This document shows, in pieces, positions 18,818-27,595 of a DNA stretch of 64,000 nt. The notes under the pieces are model-generated. The model made no database searches. It saw nothing but the letters and a program-made list of their open reading frames with translations, and was not told where the DNA came from. Numbering within the stretch: the stretch's first letter is position 1; the number at the start of each line of letters is the position of its first letter. Source of the stretch: Hyphobacterium indicum (GTDB lineage Bacteria > Pseudomonadota > Alphaproteobacteria > Caulobacterales > Maricaulaceae); NCBI RefSeq assembly GCF_003129605.1, contig NZ_QBDX01000001.1, positions 744,001 through 808,000 of the forward strand, in the 5' to 3' direction. The position numbers and the translations under genes are program-made.

Positions 18818-20053
18818 ATGACAGCTGCGGCACCGAAGCTGGAACGCTTTTCGTCTATCGACACGCTGCGCGGCGTTGCTGTGCTCGGAATTCTGATGAT
18901 GAATATCCAGGCGTTCGCCATGCACGCCAACGCCTATCAGTATCCGCTCGCACACATGGATTTCACCGGAGCCAACCAGACAGTCTGGTGGATCGCATTC
19001 ACATTTTTCGAGGTGAAATTCATCACCATATTCTCGACCCTGTTCGGCGCCGGTATCGCCCTGATGCTCGGCGACGACCGCAGTCAGGGAACACGCCAGC
19101 ACTACCCGCGCATGCTGTGGCTTTTGGCGTTTGGCCTCGTCCACGCCTACATCTTCTGGTTCGGTGATATCCTCGTGGCCTACGCGCTGGTCGGCATGGT
19201 GGCGGTGCTGCTTCGGGGACTGCCGGTTGCAAAACTCTTATTCTGGGGCCTGTTCGCAATCGCGATCAACGGGCTGATTTTCATCGGGATATTCTCCACC
19301 TTCAATCTCATTCCCGGCGAGATCGACCCTGTCGCCATGGGAATGGCGCCATCCGCGGAAGATTTGCAGGACACGGTAGCGCTTTATCAGGCGGGCTTCA
19401 TCGACCGGTTGCCTTACAATGCCGGCTTTGCCGCCCTGGGTCAGGTCATGGGGCTGATCTTTTTCGGTGCCCGTACTTTCGGCCTGATGCTGATCGGTAT
19501 GGCCCTGTTCAAGTCGGGATTTCTCACCGCCCGCTGGTCAATGCCCATATATCTGTTGTGTGCGGCCATCGGTCTGGGTGTTGGATTGCCGATTGCCGGC
19601 TGGGCCGGAAATGCCGCGATTGCGGACAATTTCGACCTCGCGCATATGTGGAAGCATCAGGGGGCAAACTATGTCGCCAGCCTCTTTGTCTCTTTCGGCT
19701 ATGCCTCGGTGGTGATGCTGCTCAGCAAGATCAGCGCGTTCAAACTGATCCTTTATCCGTTTACCGCTGCCGGACGCATGGCCTTCACCAACTATCTGAG
19801 CCAGACCCTGATCATGACCTATCTGTTTGTCGGCCCGCCGGGGCTGGGCTGGTTCGGCACACTGGAACGCGTGGAGCAGGCCCAGCTGGTGGTGACGGTC
19901 TGGGTCGGCCAGCTCATCTTCTCGGTGCTCTGGCTCAGCCTTTTCCGCTTCGGCCCGTTTGAATGGCTGTGGCGCTCGCTGACCTATGGACGCCTGCAGC
20001 CGATCCTGAAATCCCGGGATGCGGTGCCGGCCGCGGGGCCGCCGGGCGGCTAG
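18818..20053 (+). CDS. DUF418 family membrane protein
   Basis: A 411-residue polytopic membrane protein with about ten helices. The N-terminus RFSSIDTLRGVAVLGILMMNIQAFAM is the acyltransferase-like DLRG motif of the DUF418/heparan-alpha-glucosaminide acetyltransferase group, and AAGRMAFTNYLSQTLIMTYLF is the DUF418 signature. Some members are thought to acylate or transport envelope compounds; the function here is unknown. The ATG at 18818 has AGGGGAA upstream, and the longer frame before it has no hydrophobic or conserved character. It ends with a four-base convergent overlap with maiA. Confidence 0.86.
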   Translation: MTAAAPKLERFSSIDTLRGVAVLGILMMNIQAFAMHANAYQYPLAHMDFTGANQTVWWIAFTFFEVKFITIFSTLFGAGIALMLGDDRSQGTRQHYPRMLWLLAFGLVHAYIFWFGDILVAYALVGMVAVLLRGLPVAKLLFWGLFAIAINGLIFIGIFSTFNLIPGEIDPVAMGMAPSAEDLQDTVALYQAGFIDRLPYNAGFAALGQVMGLIFFGARTFGLMLIGMALFKSGFLTARWSMPIYLLCAAIGLGVGLPIAGWAGNAAIADNFDLAHMWKHQGANYVASLFVSFGYASVVMLLSKISAFKLILYPFTAAGRMAFTNYLSQTLIMTYLFVGPPGLGWFGTLERVEQAQLVVTVWVGQLIFSVLWLSLFRFGPFEWLWRSLTYGRLQPILKSRDAVPAAGPPGG

Positions 20054-20703
20054 CGTTCGTCTTCGGGTGCGTCCGGCTGGTTCTCCGGCCGGGCCGCCTC
20101 GAAAGCCGGATGGGCACGCGCGGCTTCATCAGCCGCCACAAGACGGGGGAAAGCGTCCAGCGCCAGGCCGAAGCGCCGCGCATTATACATTTGCGGCACC
20201 AGATAGACGTCCGCCATCGTTGGCTGGGGACCCCAAAGATAGGGCCCTGCGCGATTGTCGGCCTCGGTCATCTTTTCCAGAGCCGCAAATCCATCCCCGA
20301 TCCAGCGCTGGCACCAGGCCGTCACGCCATCACCATCCTGTCCGAATCCGGTGCGCAGATATTGCAGGATGCGCAAATTCTGAATCGGATGAATGTCGCA
20401 GCCGATGACGGCGGCATAGGCCCGGATCCGGGCCCGCTCGGCCGGTGTGCCGGGCAGAAGCGGCGGTTCCGGATGGGTCTCTTCCAGATATTCCAGAATC
20501 GCCGGTGACTGGATCAGCCGCGCGCCGTCAATCTCCAGCAGCGGGACAAGCCCTTGCGGATTGAGCGCCCTGTAGGCGTCCCCGCGTTGATCACCCGCCT
20601 TCAGATTGACCGGTACCTGGTCATAATCGAGGCCTTTGAAATTCATCGCGATGCGCAAGCGGTAACTCGTGCCCGAGCGCCAGTATCCATGCAGCAGGGT
20701 CAT
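20050..20703 (-). CDS. maiA: Maleylacetoacetate isomerase (zeta-class GST)
   Basis: A 217-residue zeta-type glutathione S-transferase with the N-terminal active-site motif YWRSGTSYRLRIAMNFKGL (usually SSCSxRVRIAL) and the zeta signature HPIQNLRILQYL. It isomerises maleylacetoacetate to fumarylacetoacetate in tyrosine degradation. It begins four bases after the FAH-family gene on the same strand. The catalytic Cys of SSCS is replaced by Gly-Thr here, while Ser remains. Maleylpyruvate isomerase of the gentisate route is the alternative, but hppD next door favours tyrosine. Confidence 0.85.
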   Translation of the reverse strand: MTLLHGYWRSGTSYRLRIAMNFKGLDYDQVPVNLKAGDQRGDAYRALNPQGLVPLLEIDGARLIQSPAILEYLEETHPEPPLLPGTPAERARIRAYAAVIGCDIHPIQNLRILQYLRTGFGQDGDGVTAWCQRWIGDGFAALEKMTEADNRAGPYLWGPQPTMADVYLVPQMYNARRFGLALDAFPRLVAADEAARAHPAFEAARPENQPDAPEDER

Positions 20704-20707
20704 TTGA

Positions 20708-21370
20708 TCAGGCCTTTCGGTCAGTCATGCGGAAGGTCAGGGGCGGCAGCCCCTCAATCGTGGCCTCGACGGTATCGCCGGGCAGCAGGGGACCGACGCC
20801 CGAGGGCGTGCCGGTGAACACCAGATCGCCGGGCTGCAGCGTGAAATACTTGCCGATAAGGGCCAGGAGCTCGGGCAGGGACCGGTTCATCTGATTAAGG
20901 TCGCCATTCTGTCTGACGGTCCCGTTGACGCTGAGCCGTATGGCTCCGCTTTCGGGCGGCGGCCCCGGGCGCAGCGGCCCGATCACCGCACCATTGTCGA
21001 ACGCCTTGCCGATTTCCCAGGGACCACCGCGCTTCTTGGCCATCGCCTGCAGATCGCGCCGCGTGAGATCAATCCCGACGCCCGCCGCGATCACGCCGTC
21101 CGGGCCGAGAGCGGCCACCATCTCCACCTCATGGTGCAGATCGGTGGTCACCGGCGGGAAAGGCACATCCGGACCGGATGTCAGCGCGCTGGCCGGTTTC
21201 ATGAACAGGACCGGCTCGACGCTGGTGTCCGTACCGCCCATCTCGCGGATATGATCGGCATAATTCTGGCCGACGCAGAAGATGCGGTTCACCGGGAAAC
21301 CGGCACCACCTTCAACAGGAATGGCAATGACTGGCGCAGGATCAAACAGATAGTTCATAAACTTCCGCAT
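20708..21370 (-). CDS. Fumarylacetoacetate hydrolase family protein
   Basis: A 220-residue FAH-fold hydrolase. The metal-binding acids are in LHHEVEMVAALG, and the C-terminus holds PGDLVFTGTPSGVGPLLPGD, both hallmarks of the short (FAHD1/fumarylpyruvate hydrolase-like) branch rather than the 400-residue classical FAH. In this cluster it most likely performs the last tyrosine-degradation step. Starts at 21370 (GAGGGG upstream) and 21358 (GGAAG upstream) are both plausible. It is transcribed divergently from hppD across a palindromic operator. Confidence 0.87.
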   Translation of the reverse strand: MRKFMNYLFDPAPVIAIPVEGGAGFPVNRIFCVGQNYADHIREMGGTDTSVEPVLFMKPASALTSGPDVPFPPVTTDLHHEVEMVAALGPDGVIAAGVGIDLTRRDLQAMAKKRGGPWEIGKAFDNGAVIGPLRPGPPPESGAIRLSVNGTVRQNGDLNQMNRSLPELLALIGKYFTLQPGDLVFTGTPSGVGPLLPGDTVEATIEGLPPLTFRMTDRKA

Positions 21371-21400
21371 ACCGCCCCTCGAACCCGGCGTCGAGGCGAC

Positions 21401-21426
21401 AATTTAGTTGCAAATGTAACTAAATT
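21401..21426. promoter_or_regulatory. Palindromic operator between the FAH-family gene and hppD, probably for the MarR regulator
   Basis: Perfect nine-base inverted arms AATTTAGTT / AACTAAATT around an eight-base spacer, in the 127-base divergent promoter region. The size and symmetry suit a MarR-family dimer, and a MarR gene lies directly after hppD. The AT-rich sequence stands out from its GC-rich surroundings. The regulator assignment is inference. Confidence 0.75.
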
Positions 21427-21503
21427 CCGTCATTAGGGGGCAGGATTTCGAGGCGCGGGCGCAACGCCCCCTCGCTGTATGCCGACATCAAAGGAGCATG
21501 ACC

Positions 21504-22556
21504 ATGGCCGATCTTTTTGAAAATCCGCTGGGAACCGACGGGTTCGAATTCGTGGAATATACCGGCCCGGATCCGGATGCGCTGGAAAAACTCTTCCGCG
21601 CGATGGGCTTTGCGGCGGTGTCCCGGCACAAGTCCAGGGACATCACCCGCTTCAAGCAGGGCGATATCACCTTCCTCCTCAATCGTGAAAAGACCGGGCA
21701 GGCTGCCGATTTCGCAAAGCTCCACGGCCAGTCCGCCAACGCCATGGCTTTCCGGGTGAAGGACGCGAAATTCGCCTTTGAAGAAGCCCTGAAGCGCGGG
21801 GCCGAAGCCTATGGCGATGGCGTCTGGACCGATACGGACGAAGTTCCGGCCCTCAAGGGCATTGGCGGTTCAGTGCTCTATCTCGTCGACAAATACGGTG
21901 CCAAGGGTGACATCTATGGTGATTTCGAACCGACCGGCGAAACCGATACGGGCGGCGTTGGCCTCGAAGTTCTTGACCACCTGACCCACAATGTCGACCA
22001 GGGCCAGATGGCCGTCTGGGCCGACTTCTACGAGCGCGTCTTCAACTTCCGCGAAATCCGCTATTTCGACATCAAGGGCAAGAAGACGGGCCTGTTCTCC
22101 AAGGCCATGACCGGCCCTTGCGGCAAGCTTCGCATCCCGCTCAATGAAAGCCAGGACGACAAGTCCCAGATCGCCGAATTTCTGCGTGACTACAATGGTG
22201 AAGGCATTCAGCACATCGCCCTGACCACGCAGAATATCTACAAGACGGTGGATGCGCTGCGCGAGGCCGGTGTTATCTTCCAGGACACGCCGGACACCTA
22301 TTACGAGCTGATCGACACCCGCGTACCGGGCCATGGTGAGCCGGTGGACGAGCTGGCAAAGCGGCGCATCCTGCTGGACGGTGATATCGAGAACAAGGAA
22401 GGCCTGCTTCTGCAGATCTTCACCCAGACCGTGATCGGTCCGGTCTTTTTCGAGATCATCCAGCGCAAGGGCAATGAGGGCTTCGGCGAGGGCAATTTCA
22501 AGGCCCTGTTCGAATCCATCGAGCTTGACCAGCAACGCCGCGGCGTTCTGGCCTAG
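21504..22556 (+). CDS. hppD: 4-hydroxyphenylpyruvate dioxygenase
   Basis: A 350-residue Fe(II) dioxygenase converting 4-hydroxyphenylpyruvate to homogentisate. Two VOC-type modules are visible. The iron ligands are the His in LDHLTHNVDQGQM, the His in GEGIQHIALTTQNI, and the Glu in VIGPVFFEIIQRKG close to the C-terminus. The ATG at 21504 is preferred to ATG 21498 because AAGGAG lies seven bases before it. The MarR gene follows six bases after the stop. Homogentisate dioxygenase, the next enzyme, is not in the window. Confidence 0.94.
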   Translation: MADLFENPLGTDGFEFVEYTGPDPDALEKLFRAMGFAAVSRHKSRDITRFKQGDITFLLNREKTGQAADFAKLHGQSANAMAFRVKDAKFAFEEALKRGAEAYGDGVWTDTDEVPALKGIGGSVLYLVDKYGAKGDIYGDFEPTGETDTGGVGLEVLDHLTHNVDQGQMAVWADFYERVFNFREIRYFDIKGKKTGLFSKAMTGPCGKLRIPLNESQDDKSQIAEFLRDYNGEGIQHIALTTQNIYKTVDALREAGVIFQDTPDTYYELIDTRVPGHGEPVDELAKRRILLDGDIENKEGLLLQIFTQTVIGPVFFEIIQRKGNEGFGEGNFKALFESIELDQQRRGVLA

Positions 22557-22562
22557 GCGTTT

Positions 22563-23018
22563 ATGCCCGCGGACGTCACGCTCCGGCTCGAGGCCTATCT
22601 GCCTTACCGCCTGTCTGTGGCGTCCAACCGCACCAGCCGCTGGGTCGCCCGCTCCTATGAGGCCCGGTTCGGCCTCTCCATCTGGCAATGGCGGGTGATC
22701 GCCGTGCTGGGCGGGGCCGACCGGCTGACCGCCCAAGCGCTCACTGCCTCCACAGCCATGGACAAGGTCACGGTCTCGCGCGCCGTCCGCGCCCTGATTG
22801 AACGCGGCCTGGTCGAACGCAAGAAACATCAGAGCGATGGACGATCTGCCCTGCTGGCGCTGACGCCGGCCGGCCGCAGCGTCTATGACGAAGTCGCGCC
22901 TGTCGCCTTGCGCCATGAGGCCGCCTTGCTGGACGGGTTCAGCCCGGAAGAGATCCGGCAGCTGACGGATTTGCTGTTGCGGCTGGAAAAACGCGCCGAG
23001 GAGCTGGCGGAAGATTAG
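22563..23018 (+). CDS. MarR family transcriptional regulator
   Basis: A 151-residue winged-helix regulator with the MarR core: SIWQWRVIAVLGGADRLTAQALTASTAMDKVTVSRAVRALIERGLVERK, then the wing SDGRSALLALTPAGRSVYDEV. It is probably co-transcribed with hppD (six-base gap) and likely controls the tyrosine degradation genes through the palindrome at 21401-21426, perhaps sensing an aromatic intermediate. Ligand and polarity are inferred, not visible. Confidence 0.88.
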   Translation: MPADVTLRLEAYLPYRLSVASNRTSRWVARSYEARFGLSIWQWRVIAVLGGADRLTAQALTASTAMDKVTVSRAVRALIERGLVERKKHQSDGRSALLALTPAGRSVYDEVAPVALRHEAALLDGFSPEEIRQLTDLLLRLEKRAEELAED

Positions 23019-23030
23019 GCCGGCAGTGTC

Positions 23031-23150
23031 TTTTCCCTCCCCCTTGATGGGGGAGGTCGCCCGAAGGGCGGGTGGGGGTGGAGATGATCAATCACCCCAC
23101 CCGGCCGGATCTGATGATCCGTCCACCCTCCCCATCAAGGGGGAGGGGAA
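23031..23150. repeat. Inverted-repeat intergenic element, copy 1 (MITE/REP-like)
   Basis: An element of about 120 bases between the convergent MarR and MaoC genes. Its ends are near-perfect inverted repeats of about 25 bases (CCCTCCCCCTTGATGGGG and its complement). Inside is a small hairpin CGCCC-GAA-GGGCG followed by GGTGGGGGTGG. Two relatives lie at 30961-31078 and 56471-56589. No coding capacity; may act as a bidirectional terminator or be a mobile palindromic element. Confidence 0.8.
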
Positions 23151-23182
23151 TTCGTTCGGCTTTTGAGTTTGGAACCCGGTAA

Positions 23183-23635
23183 TCAACCCGGCAGAATGAA
23201 CAGGGTCAGCCAGTGCGCACGGATGGCGGGCTGGTCCTGCCCCTCCACCTCGACCGTCACATCCCAGTGGCTGAGCCATTGACCCGGCTTGCGTTCTTCC
23301 ACCTTCGACAGCTTGAAATGCGCGCGGATGCGCTTGCCCACCGGCACGGGAGCTGAAAACCGCACCTTGTCGAAGCCGTAATTCATCGGAATCGCCTTCG
23401 GCGGAATGGCGGGCAGGCAGGTCTCACCTAGATGCGAGAGCATGGAGAGCGTGAAATAACCGTGCGCGATCGTGCCACCGAATGGCGTTTCCGCCTTCGA
23501 GCGTTCGACATCGACATGGATGAAATTGTGGTCGACGGTCAGGTCGGCGAACCGGTTCACCCGATCCTGGCTCATGTCAAACCAGTCGGATGTAAAGGTC
23601 TCGCCTTTCAGCGCGATATAATCCTGAACCTTCAT
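23183..23635 (-). CDS. MaoC family hot-dog dehydratase
   Basis: A 150-residue single hot-dog domain with the (R)-hydratase catalytic signature DLTVDHNFIHVD followed by GGTIAHGYFTLSML. Members hydrate enoyl-CoA for beta-oxidation or supply hydroxyacyl-CoA. It lies three bases after the ilvE stop, so it is probably in the same transcript; a role in branched-chain acyl-CoA breakdown would fit but is inference. Length is typical for the NodN/MaoC-like short form. Confidence 0.88.
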   Translation of the reverse strand: MKVQDYIALKGETFTSDWFDMSQDRVNRFADLTVDHNFIHVDVERSKAETPFGGTIAHGYFTLSMLSHLGETCLPAIPPKAIPMNYGFDKVRFSAPVPVGKRIRAHFKLSKVEERKPGQWLSHWDVTVEVEGQDQPAIRAHWLTLFILPG

Positions 23636-23638
23636 CGA

Positions 23639-24556
23639 TCACTCCTTTACGTGGCGCAGCCAGCCGCGCCTGTCTTCTGTCTTTCCGGAGAAAAGCCCGA
23701 AAAACGCCTCCTGAACAGAACGCGTGACCGGATAATCGCCCGTGCCGACATCAAGTCCATCGACTTTCTTGACCGGCGTGACCTCCACGGCGGTGCCGGT
23801 AAAGAAGATTTCATCCGCGGTATAGAGCGCTTCGCGGGGCAGGGCCTGTTCCTGCACGCCATGTCCCATATCCGCCAGCAGTTTGATGACCGTATCGCGG
23901 GTGATGCCTTTCAGAATGGAGGCTGCCCCCGGCGGCGTGCGGATCACGCCATCCTCGATCAGGAAAAGATTCTCGCCCGAGCCTTCGGACAGGAGGCCGT
24001 CTGTGCCAAGACCGATGCCTTCGGCCACACCGCGATCCTTGGCCTCATAACCGATCAGCATGGAAGAGAGATAATTGCCGCCTGCCTTCATGCCCGGCGG
24101 GATCGTGTTGGGCGCCAGCCGGTTCCAGCTCGACACCGCCACATCGACGCCGTTTTTCAGCGCCTCCTCTCCCAGATAGGCCCCCCAGGGGAAGGCCGCG
24201 ATCATCAGATGGATCGGCGTATCGCGCGCCGTCACCCCGACAGAGCCGGCGCCGCGGAAGGCCAGCGGGCGGATATAGCCCGAGGTCAGCTGGTTGTCGC
24301 GAACCGCTGCACAGCAGGCTTCGCATACCGTGTCAAAGTCATAGGGGATCTCGATCCGGTACATCCGCGCCGAGCGGTAGAGGCGCTTGATATGATCCTC
24401 CAGCCGGAAGATCGCCGGCCCGTCCGGCGTGTCATAGGCGCGGATGCCTTCAAACACGGACGAGCCATAATGCAGGGCATGGCTCATCACATGAACCGTG
24501 CAGTCCTCCCAGCGGCGCATCTCGCCATCCATCCAGATATAATCGGCTTTTTTCAA
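23639..24556 (-). CDS. ilvE: Branched-chain amino acid aminotransferase
   Basis: A 305-residue class IV PLP aminotransferase for the last step of leucine, isoleucine and valine synthesis. Visible are the N-terminal HALHYGSSVFEGIRAY, the PLP-lysine context PPGMKAGGNYLSSMLIGYEA, and the conserved EGSGENLFLIEDGVIRTPP and EIFFTGTAVEVTPV blocks. The start is TTG, supported by AGGAGG seven bases upstream. It heads an operon with the MaoC gene. Confidence 0.94.
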   Translation of the reverse strand: MKKADYIWMDGEMRRWEDCTVHVMSHALHYGSSVFEGIRAYDTPDGPAIFRLEDHIKRLYRSARMYRIEIPYDFDTVCEACCAAVRDNQLTSGYIRPLAFRGAGSVGVTARDTPIHLMIAAFPWGAYLGEEALKNGVDVAVSSWNRLAPNTIPPGMKAGGNYLSSMLIGYEAKDRGVAEGIGLGTDGLLSEGSGENLFLIEDGVIRTPPGAASILKGITRDTVIKLLADMGHGVQEQALPREALYTADEIFFTGTAVEVTPVKKVDGLDVGTGDYPVTRSVQEAFFGLFSGKTEDRRGWLRHVKE

Positions 24557-24635
24557 CGCGTTTCCTCCTGATGAATGGCTTGTGCCCGAAGAGATACGAC
24601 AAAACGCCGGAAAGGGGGAGGGGGCAGGACCGGTC

Positions 24636-25163
24636 CTAGGCTTTCCCGGCCGCGATGGCCTTGACGATCAGCTCGCGCGCGACATCCGCACCTTTCCAGC
24701 CCTGCACCTTCACCCATTTATTGGGTTCGAGATCCTTGTAGTGCTGGAAGAAATGGGTGATGCGGGCCAGCTGCGCCGGCAGGATGTCGGAATAGTCCTT
24801 CACATCGTCATAATAGGGCGTCAGCTTGTGATGCGGCGCGGCGAGGATTTTCTCGTCCAGCCCGCTTTCATCTTCCATCAGCAAAACGCCAATCGGCCGC
24901 GCGCGAACCACACATCCCGGGATCAGCGTGGTCGAGCCGAGCAGCAGCACGTCGATCGGATCGCCATCATCCGACAGGGTGTGCGGGATGAAGCCATAAT
25001 TGCACGGATAACGCATCGGCGTGTGCAGGAAGCGATCGACGAAGACCGCGCCGGACGCCTTGTCCATCTCGTACTTGATCGGGTCGCCGCCAATCGGCAC
25101 TTCCACGATCATGTTGAAATCTTCGGGCGGATTCTCACCGATGGAGATGGCGTCGATATTCAT
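24636..25163 (-). CDS. ppa: Inorganic pyrophosphatase, family I
   Basis: A 175-residue soluble pyrophosphatase. The catalytic signature [11 protein letters not shown] is intact, with [15 protein letters not shown] at the N-terminus and [12 protein letters not shown], all standard for the hexameric bacterial enzyme. The ATG at 25163 gives the normal family start ([22 protein letters not shown]). It stands between ilvE and the truncated duplicate gene, all on the minus strand. An essential housekeeping function. Confidence 0.95.
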   Translation of the reverse strand: MNIDAISIGENPPEDFNMIVEVPIGGDPIKYEMDKASGAVFVDRFLHTPMRYPCNYGFIPHTLSDDGDPIDVLLLGSTTLIPGCVVRARPIGVLLMEDESGLDEKILAAPHHKLTPYYDDVKDYSDILPAQLARITHFFQHYKDLEPNKWVKVQGWKGADVARELIVKAIAAGKA

Positions 25164-25214
25164 GGGAGTCAGTCCTGCATGTGGGAGGAGGCGCGGCATA
25201 GCGCCGGAGCCGCA

Positions 25215-25493
25215 TCAGGGCAAGCTTTCAAACTCACGCAGAAGAATGCGGTCGCCGAACTCGGACGCATCGCCATTGGCATCATTCACCGCCAGCCAGA
25301 AACGCACCGGCTCCCCGGTGTCACCGGCAATCCAGACCACGGGCCAGACGCCGGCGGACTGCACCGAGCGGATCGACGCGCCATTGGCCTGGGTTGTGGC
25401 GGTTATGGCCTCGAACCGGCCGGCGCTGGCGACCAGCTGAAAGCCATTCGTATCAGCGGCCCCGTTATGCTGCCAAAGAGCACACGCGGTCAT
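25215..25493 (-). pseudogene. Truncated duplicate of the CXXCH/Reeler-like gene
   Basis: Bases 25213-25455 repeat 27616-27857 with about a dozen mismatches, and the last 130 or so bases are identical. The copy encodes only the C-terminal 80 residues of the intact gene at 27596-28069; the signal, CXXCH motif and first half of the domain are missing. A new ATG right after the hydrolase stop gives a 92-residue frame whose first dozen residues are unrelated sequence. It ends at a different stop from the parent. Expression is possible but function unlikely. Confidence 0.82.
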
Positions 25494-25495
25494 TG

Positions 25496-26659
25496 TTAAG
25501 ACCCGATTGCAAGATCGGCCAGCGCGGCCTCAAGCTCGGGCACGAGGTCGGTACTGTTATCAACAATCCCGGCATCACTGTTGATCTGGAACACCACTGT
25601 CACGCCGTGATCGGGATAATGGCGCAGGCTTGAGACATAGCCGGGGATCCAGCCGCCATGGCCCCAGACCGAACCGTGCGATGTGCTCTCATGAATTGCG
25701 ACACCAGCGCCATATAGAATGCTGGGCGCATCAGGATCGACTGGTACGCTATCCAGCAACCGGTCGAGATAAGGTTGTGTCATGGCCGCGCCTGCGAACA
25801 GCAGATGTCCCCAGCGCGCCAGATCGGCTGATGTCGAGGCAAAACCGCCCCCTGCCGATTCTACGACCGGATTCCACAGCAGCCGCCCCGCCGCGTCGGC
25901 GGTGCATTCGGGCATGCCGAAGGGGTTTTCGGACGCGACATAGCCCACGGCGAGCCCGGGCAAGTCGCGAAGGCTCGAGGGCATTGTTCCCGTAAGGCCG
26001 AGCGGGCCCAGAAAGCGCGTGACCACGGCGTCCTGCCAGGGCCGCCTGGTCGCTTCCTCGATCACCAGCCCGAGCAGGACATAGCCCGTGTCGCTGTAGG
26101 CCCATGCAGTACCGGGTTCGAACAGCGGTTCCTCTCCCGTCACGAAGGCCACGAGATGGTCGGGATCGAATTCGCCTTCGTCCGTCGTGAGCTGTGTCCA
26201 GTCCTGCTGGAACGCGGGCAGGTGCACATGGTCTGGCAGACCAGACGTGTGGTGCAGGAGATGGTCAATGGTGATGGCATCCGCGTTGGGCAGCGCGTCA
26301 AACCATGGCCGGTCTCCTAGATGCGCTGACAACAGATCGGCCCGTGAGAGCAAACCCTCGCTTTCCAGCGCCAGAATCGTCGCCGCGACGAAGCTCTTGC
26401 CGATGCTTGCCGCGAGCATTGGTGTTTCGGGCGTCATAGCCCTCACATTCTCAACATCGGCAAGGCCGACCGCTACTGACACCACCGTTCCATCAGGCAG
26501 TGCAATTGCAGCGGTTGCACCCGGAAAGGCGTAGCGGACTTGGAAGTCCTCTAGCAACGCCTCCAGTCGCGCTGTGATATCCACGCGCTCCTGCGCCATC
26601 AGGGGCGTGGTCGTAATTGCCAACGCTAGAAGACCTGCTGCGATCAAGGCCTTGCGCAT
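25496..26659 (-). CDS. Secreted serine hydrolase, beta-lactamase / DD-peptidase fold
   Basis: A 387-residue class C beta-lactamase-family hydrolase with an N-terminal signal peptide (cleavage probably after LMAQ). Motifs: Ser85-Ile-Gly-Lys88 (SxxK), Tyr188-Ser-Asp (YxN position) and WGHGGWIPGY (third motif, HGG in place of KTG), the pattern of esterase/DD-peptidase relatives rather than true AmpC. The ATG at 26659 gives a clean signal peptide. It starts four bases after the CPBP gene and is followed by the truncated duplicate. Substrate unknown. Confidence 0.88.
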   Translation of the reverse strand: MRKALIAAGLLALAITTTPLMAQERVDITARLEALLEDFQVRYAFPGATAAIALPDGTVVSVAVGLADVENVRAMTPETPMLAASIGKSFVAATILALESEGLLSRADLLSAHLGDRPWFDALPNADAITIDHLLHHTSGLPDHVHLPAFQQDWTQLTTDEGEFDPDHLVAFVTGEEPLFEPGTAWAYSDTGYVLLGLVIEEATRRPWQDAVVTRFLGPLGLTGTMPSSLRDLPGLAVGYVASENPFGMPECTADAAGRLLWNPVVESAGGGFASTSADLARWGHLLFAGAAMTQPYLDRLLDSVPVDPDAPSILYGAGVAIHESTSHGSVWGHGGWIPGYVSSLRHYPDHGVTVVFQINSDAGIVDNSTDLVPELEAALADLAIGS

Positions 26660-26663
26660 GCGA

Positions 26664-27518
26664 TTACTCCACCGCTTTGGGAATTGCGGCCGTCGCACCC
26701 GGAATGACCTCGGTCGCCGCCCCTTCACGGGTGAACATCGTGCGACGGTTCCACCACACAACGATGACGGCCACCCCGACGAGGATGATTGTGTCCCAAG
26801 GCTGTGCATCGGGCCAGAACGGGTTGATAAGTTGCCAGTGAAACAGCATCGGCCACAGTAGGCTGCCCCGCGCACTGTTGAAGATCGGCGTGACCAGCAC
26901 CGCAAGTGTCACGTTGCCGATGAAGAAAGGGAGGAAATTCCAGTCGGCATAGACCGTGCTTGACAGAAAGAACGCGGGCAGATGCCATAAGCCCCATGTT
27001 GCGCCGATGATCAGGCCCGCCCAGATCGGCGCCATGTGCCGCTGCAACAGGGGCTGCATCACCCCGCGCCAACCGAACTCCTCCATCGGGCCCAGCATCA
27101 GCATCATGAACAGGACCGCCATGACCGGGCCGGCCCCTTCGGGTGGCAGCGGCGCCAGAACCGGGCCGCCCTTGATCAGTGAGCCCGCGACGAACACCAG
27201 CGGCAGGAAAAGCAGAATGAAGGCAGCCCAACCCAGCGAACATCGCCACAACAGGAGCCGGGATAGGAAAGTGCGGATGCCGGACAAGCCTGAATAAATA
27301 AACAGAATGACGAAAGCCGCGATTGCCGGGGACCACGTCGCGAGGAAAAAGAAGGGATGCGAGCCGCTGATCTCGCCGAATATGGCAGCCGCCATTTCGG
27401 GGGCGAGTATGTAAACTCCGATCAGCCCCCAAGTGATGAAGAACGTGATGCAGAGAAAAGAAATGAGGGCCGACGACGATATGCTGAATCTGGCTGTCGA
27501 ATGTTGATCGATTTGCAT
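26664..27518 (-). CDS. CPBP family intramembrane metalloprotease
   Basis: A 284-residue polytopic protein of the Abi/CAAX-prenyl protease family. Conserved motifs: Glu146-Glu147-xxx-Arg151 (GPMEEFGWRG), the FxxxH-like His179 in WGLWHLPAFF, and the third-motif His in PMLFHWQLINPF. About eight membrane helices. In other bacteria such proteins process peptides or act in immunity to bacteriocins. It is co-transcribed with the serine hydrolase; the pair is bracketed by a duplicated gene end, suggesting joint acquisition. Confidence 0.87.
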   Translation of the reverse strand: MQIDQHSTARFSISSSALISFLCITFFITWGLIGVYILAPEMAAAIFGEISGSHPFFFLATWSPAIAAFVILFIYSGLSGIRTFLSRLLLWRCSLGWAAFILLFLPLVFVAGSLIKGGPVLAPLPPEGAGPVMAVLFMMLMLGPMEEFGWRGVMQPLLQRHMAPIWAGLIIGATWGLWHLPAFFLSSTVYADWNFLPFFIGNVTLAVLVTPIFNSARGSLLWPMLFHWQLINPFWPDAQPWDTIILVGVAVIVVWWNRRTMFTREGAATEVIPGATAAIPKAVE

Positions 27519-27595
27519 GGGGTCGGCTCCAAGGACACGATGGGTCGGATCATTGTCGCACAGAAGGACGGGCGGGTCTCCTCATTCGGGATCGT

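Noticed and set aside
23031-23150. CRISPR array from repeated C/G-rich units
   Set aside because: Only inverted-repeat pairs within an element; no regular direct repeats with unique spacers anywhere in the window and no cas genes.
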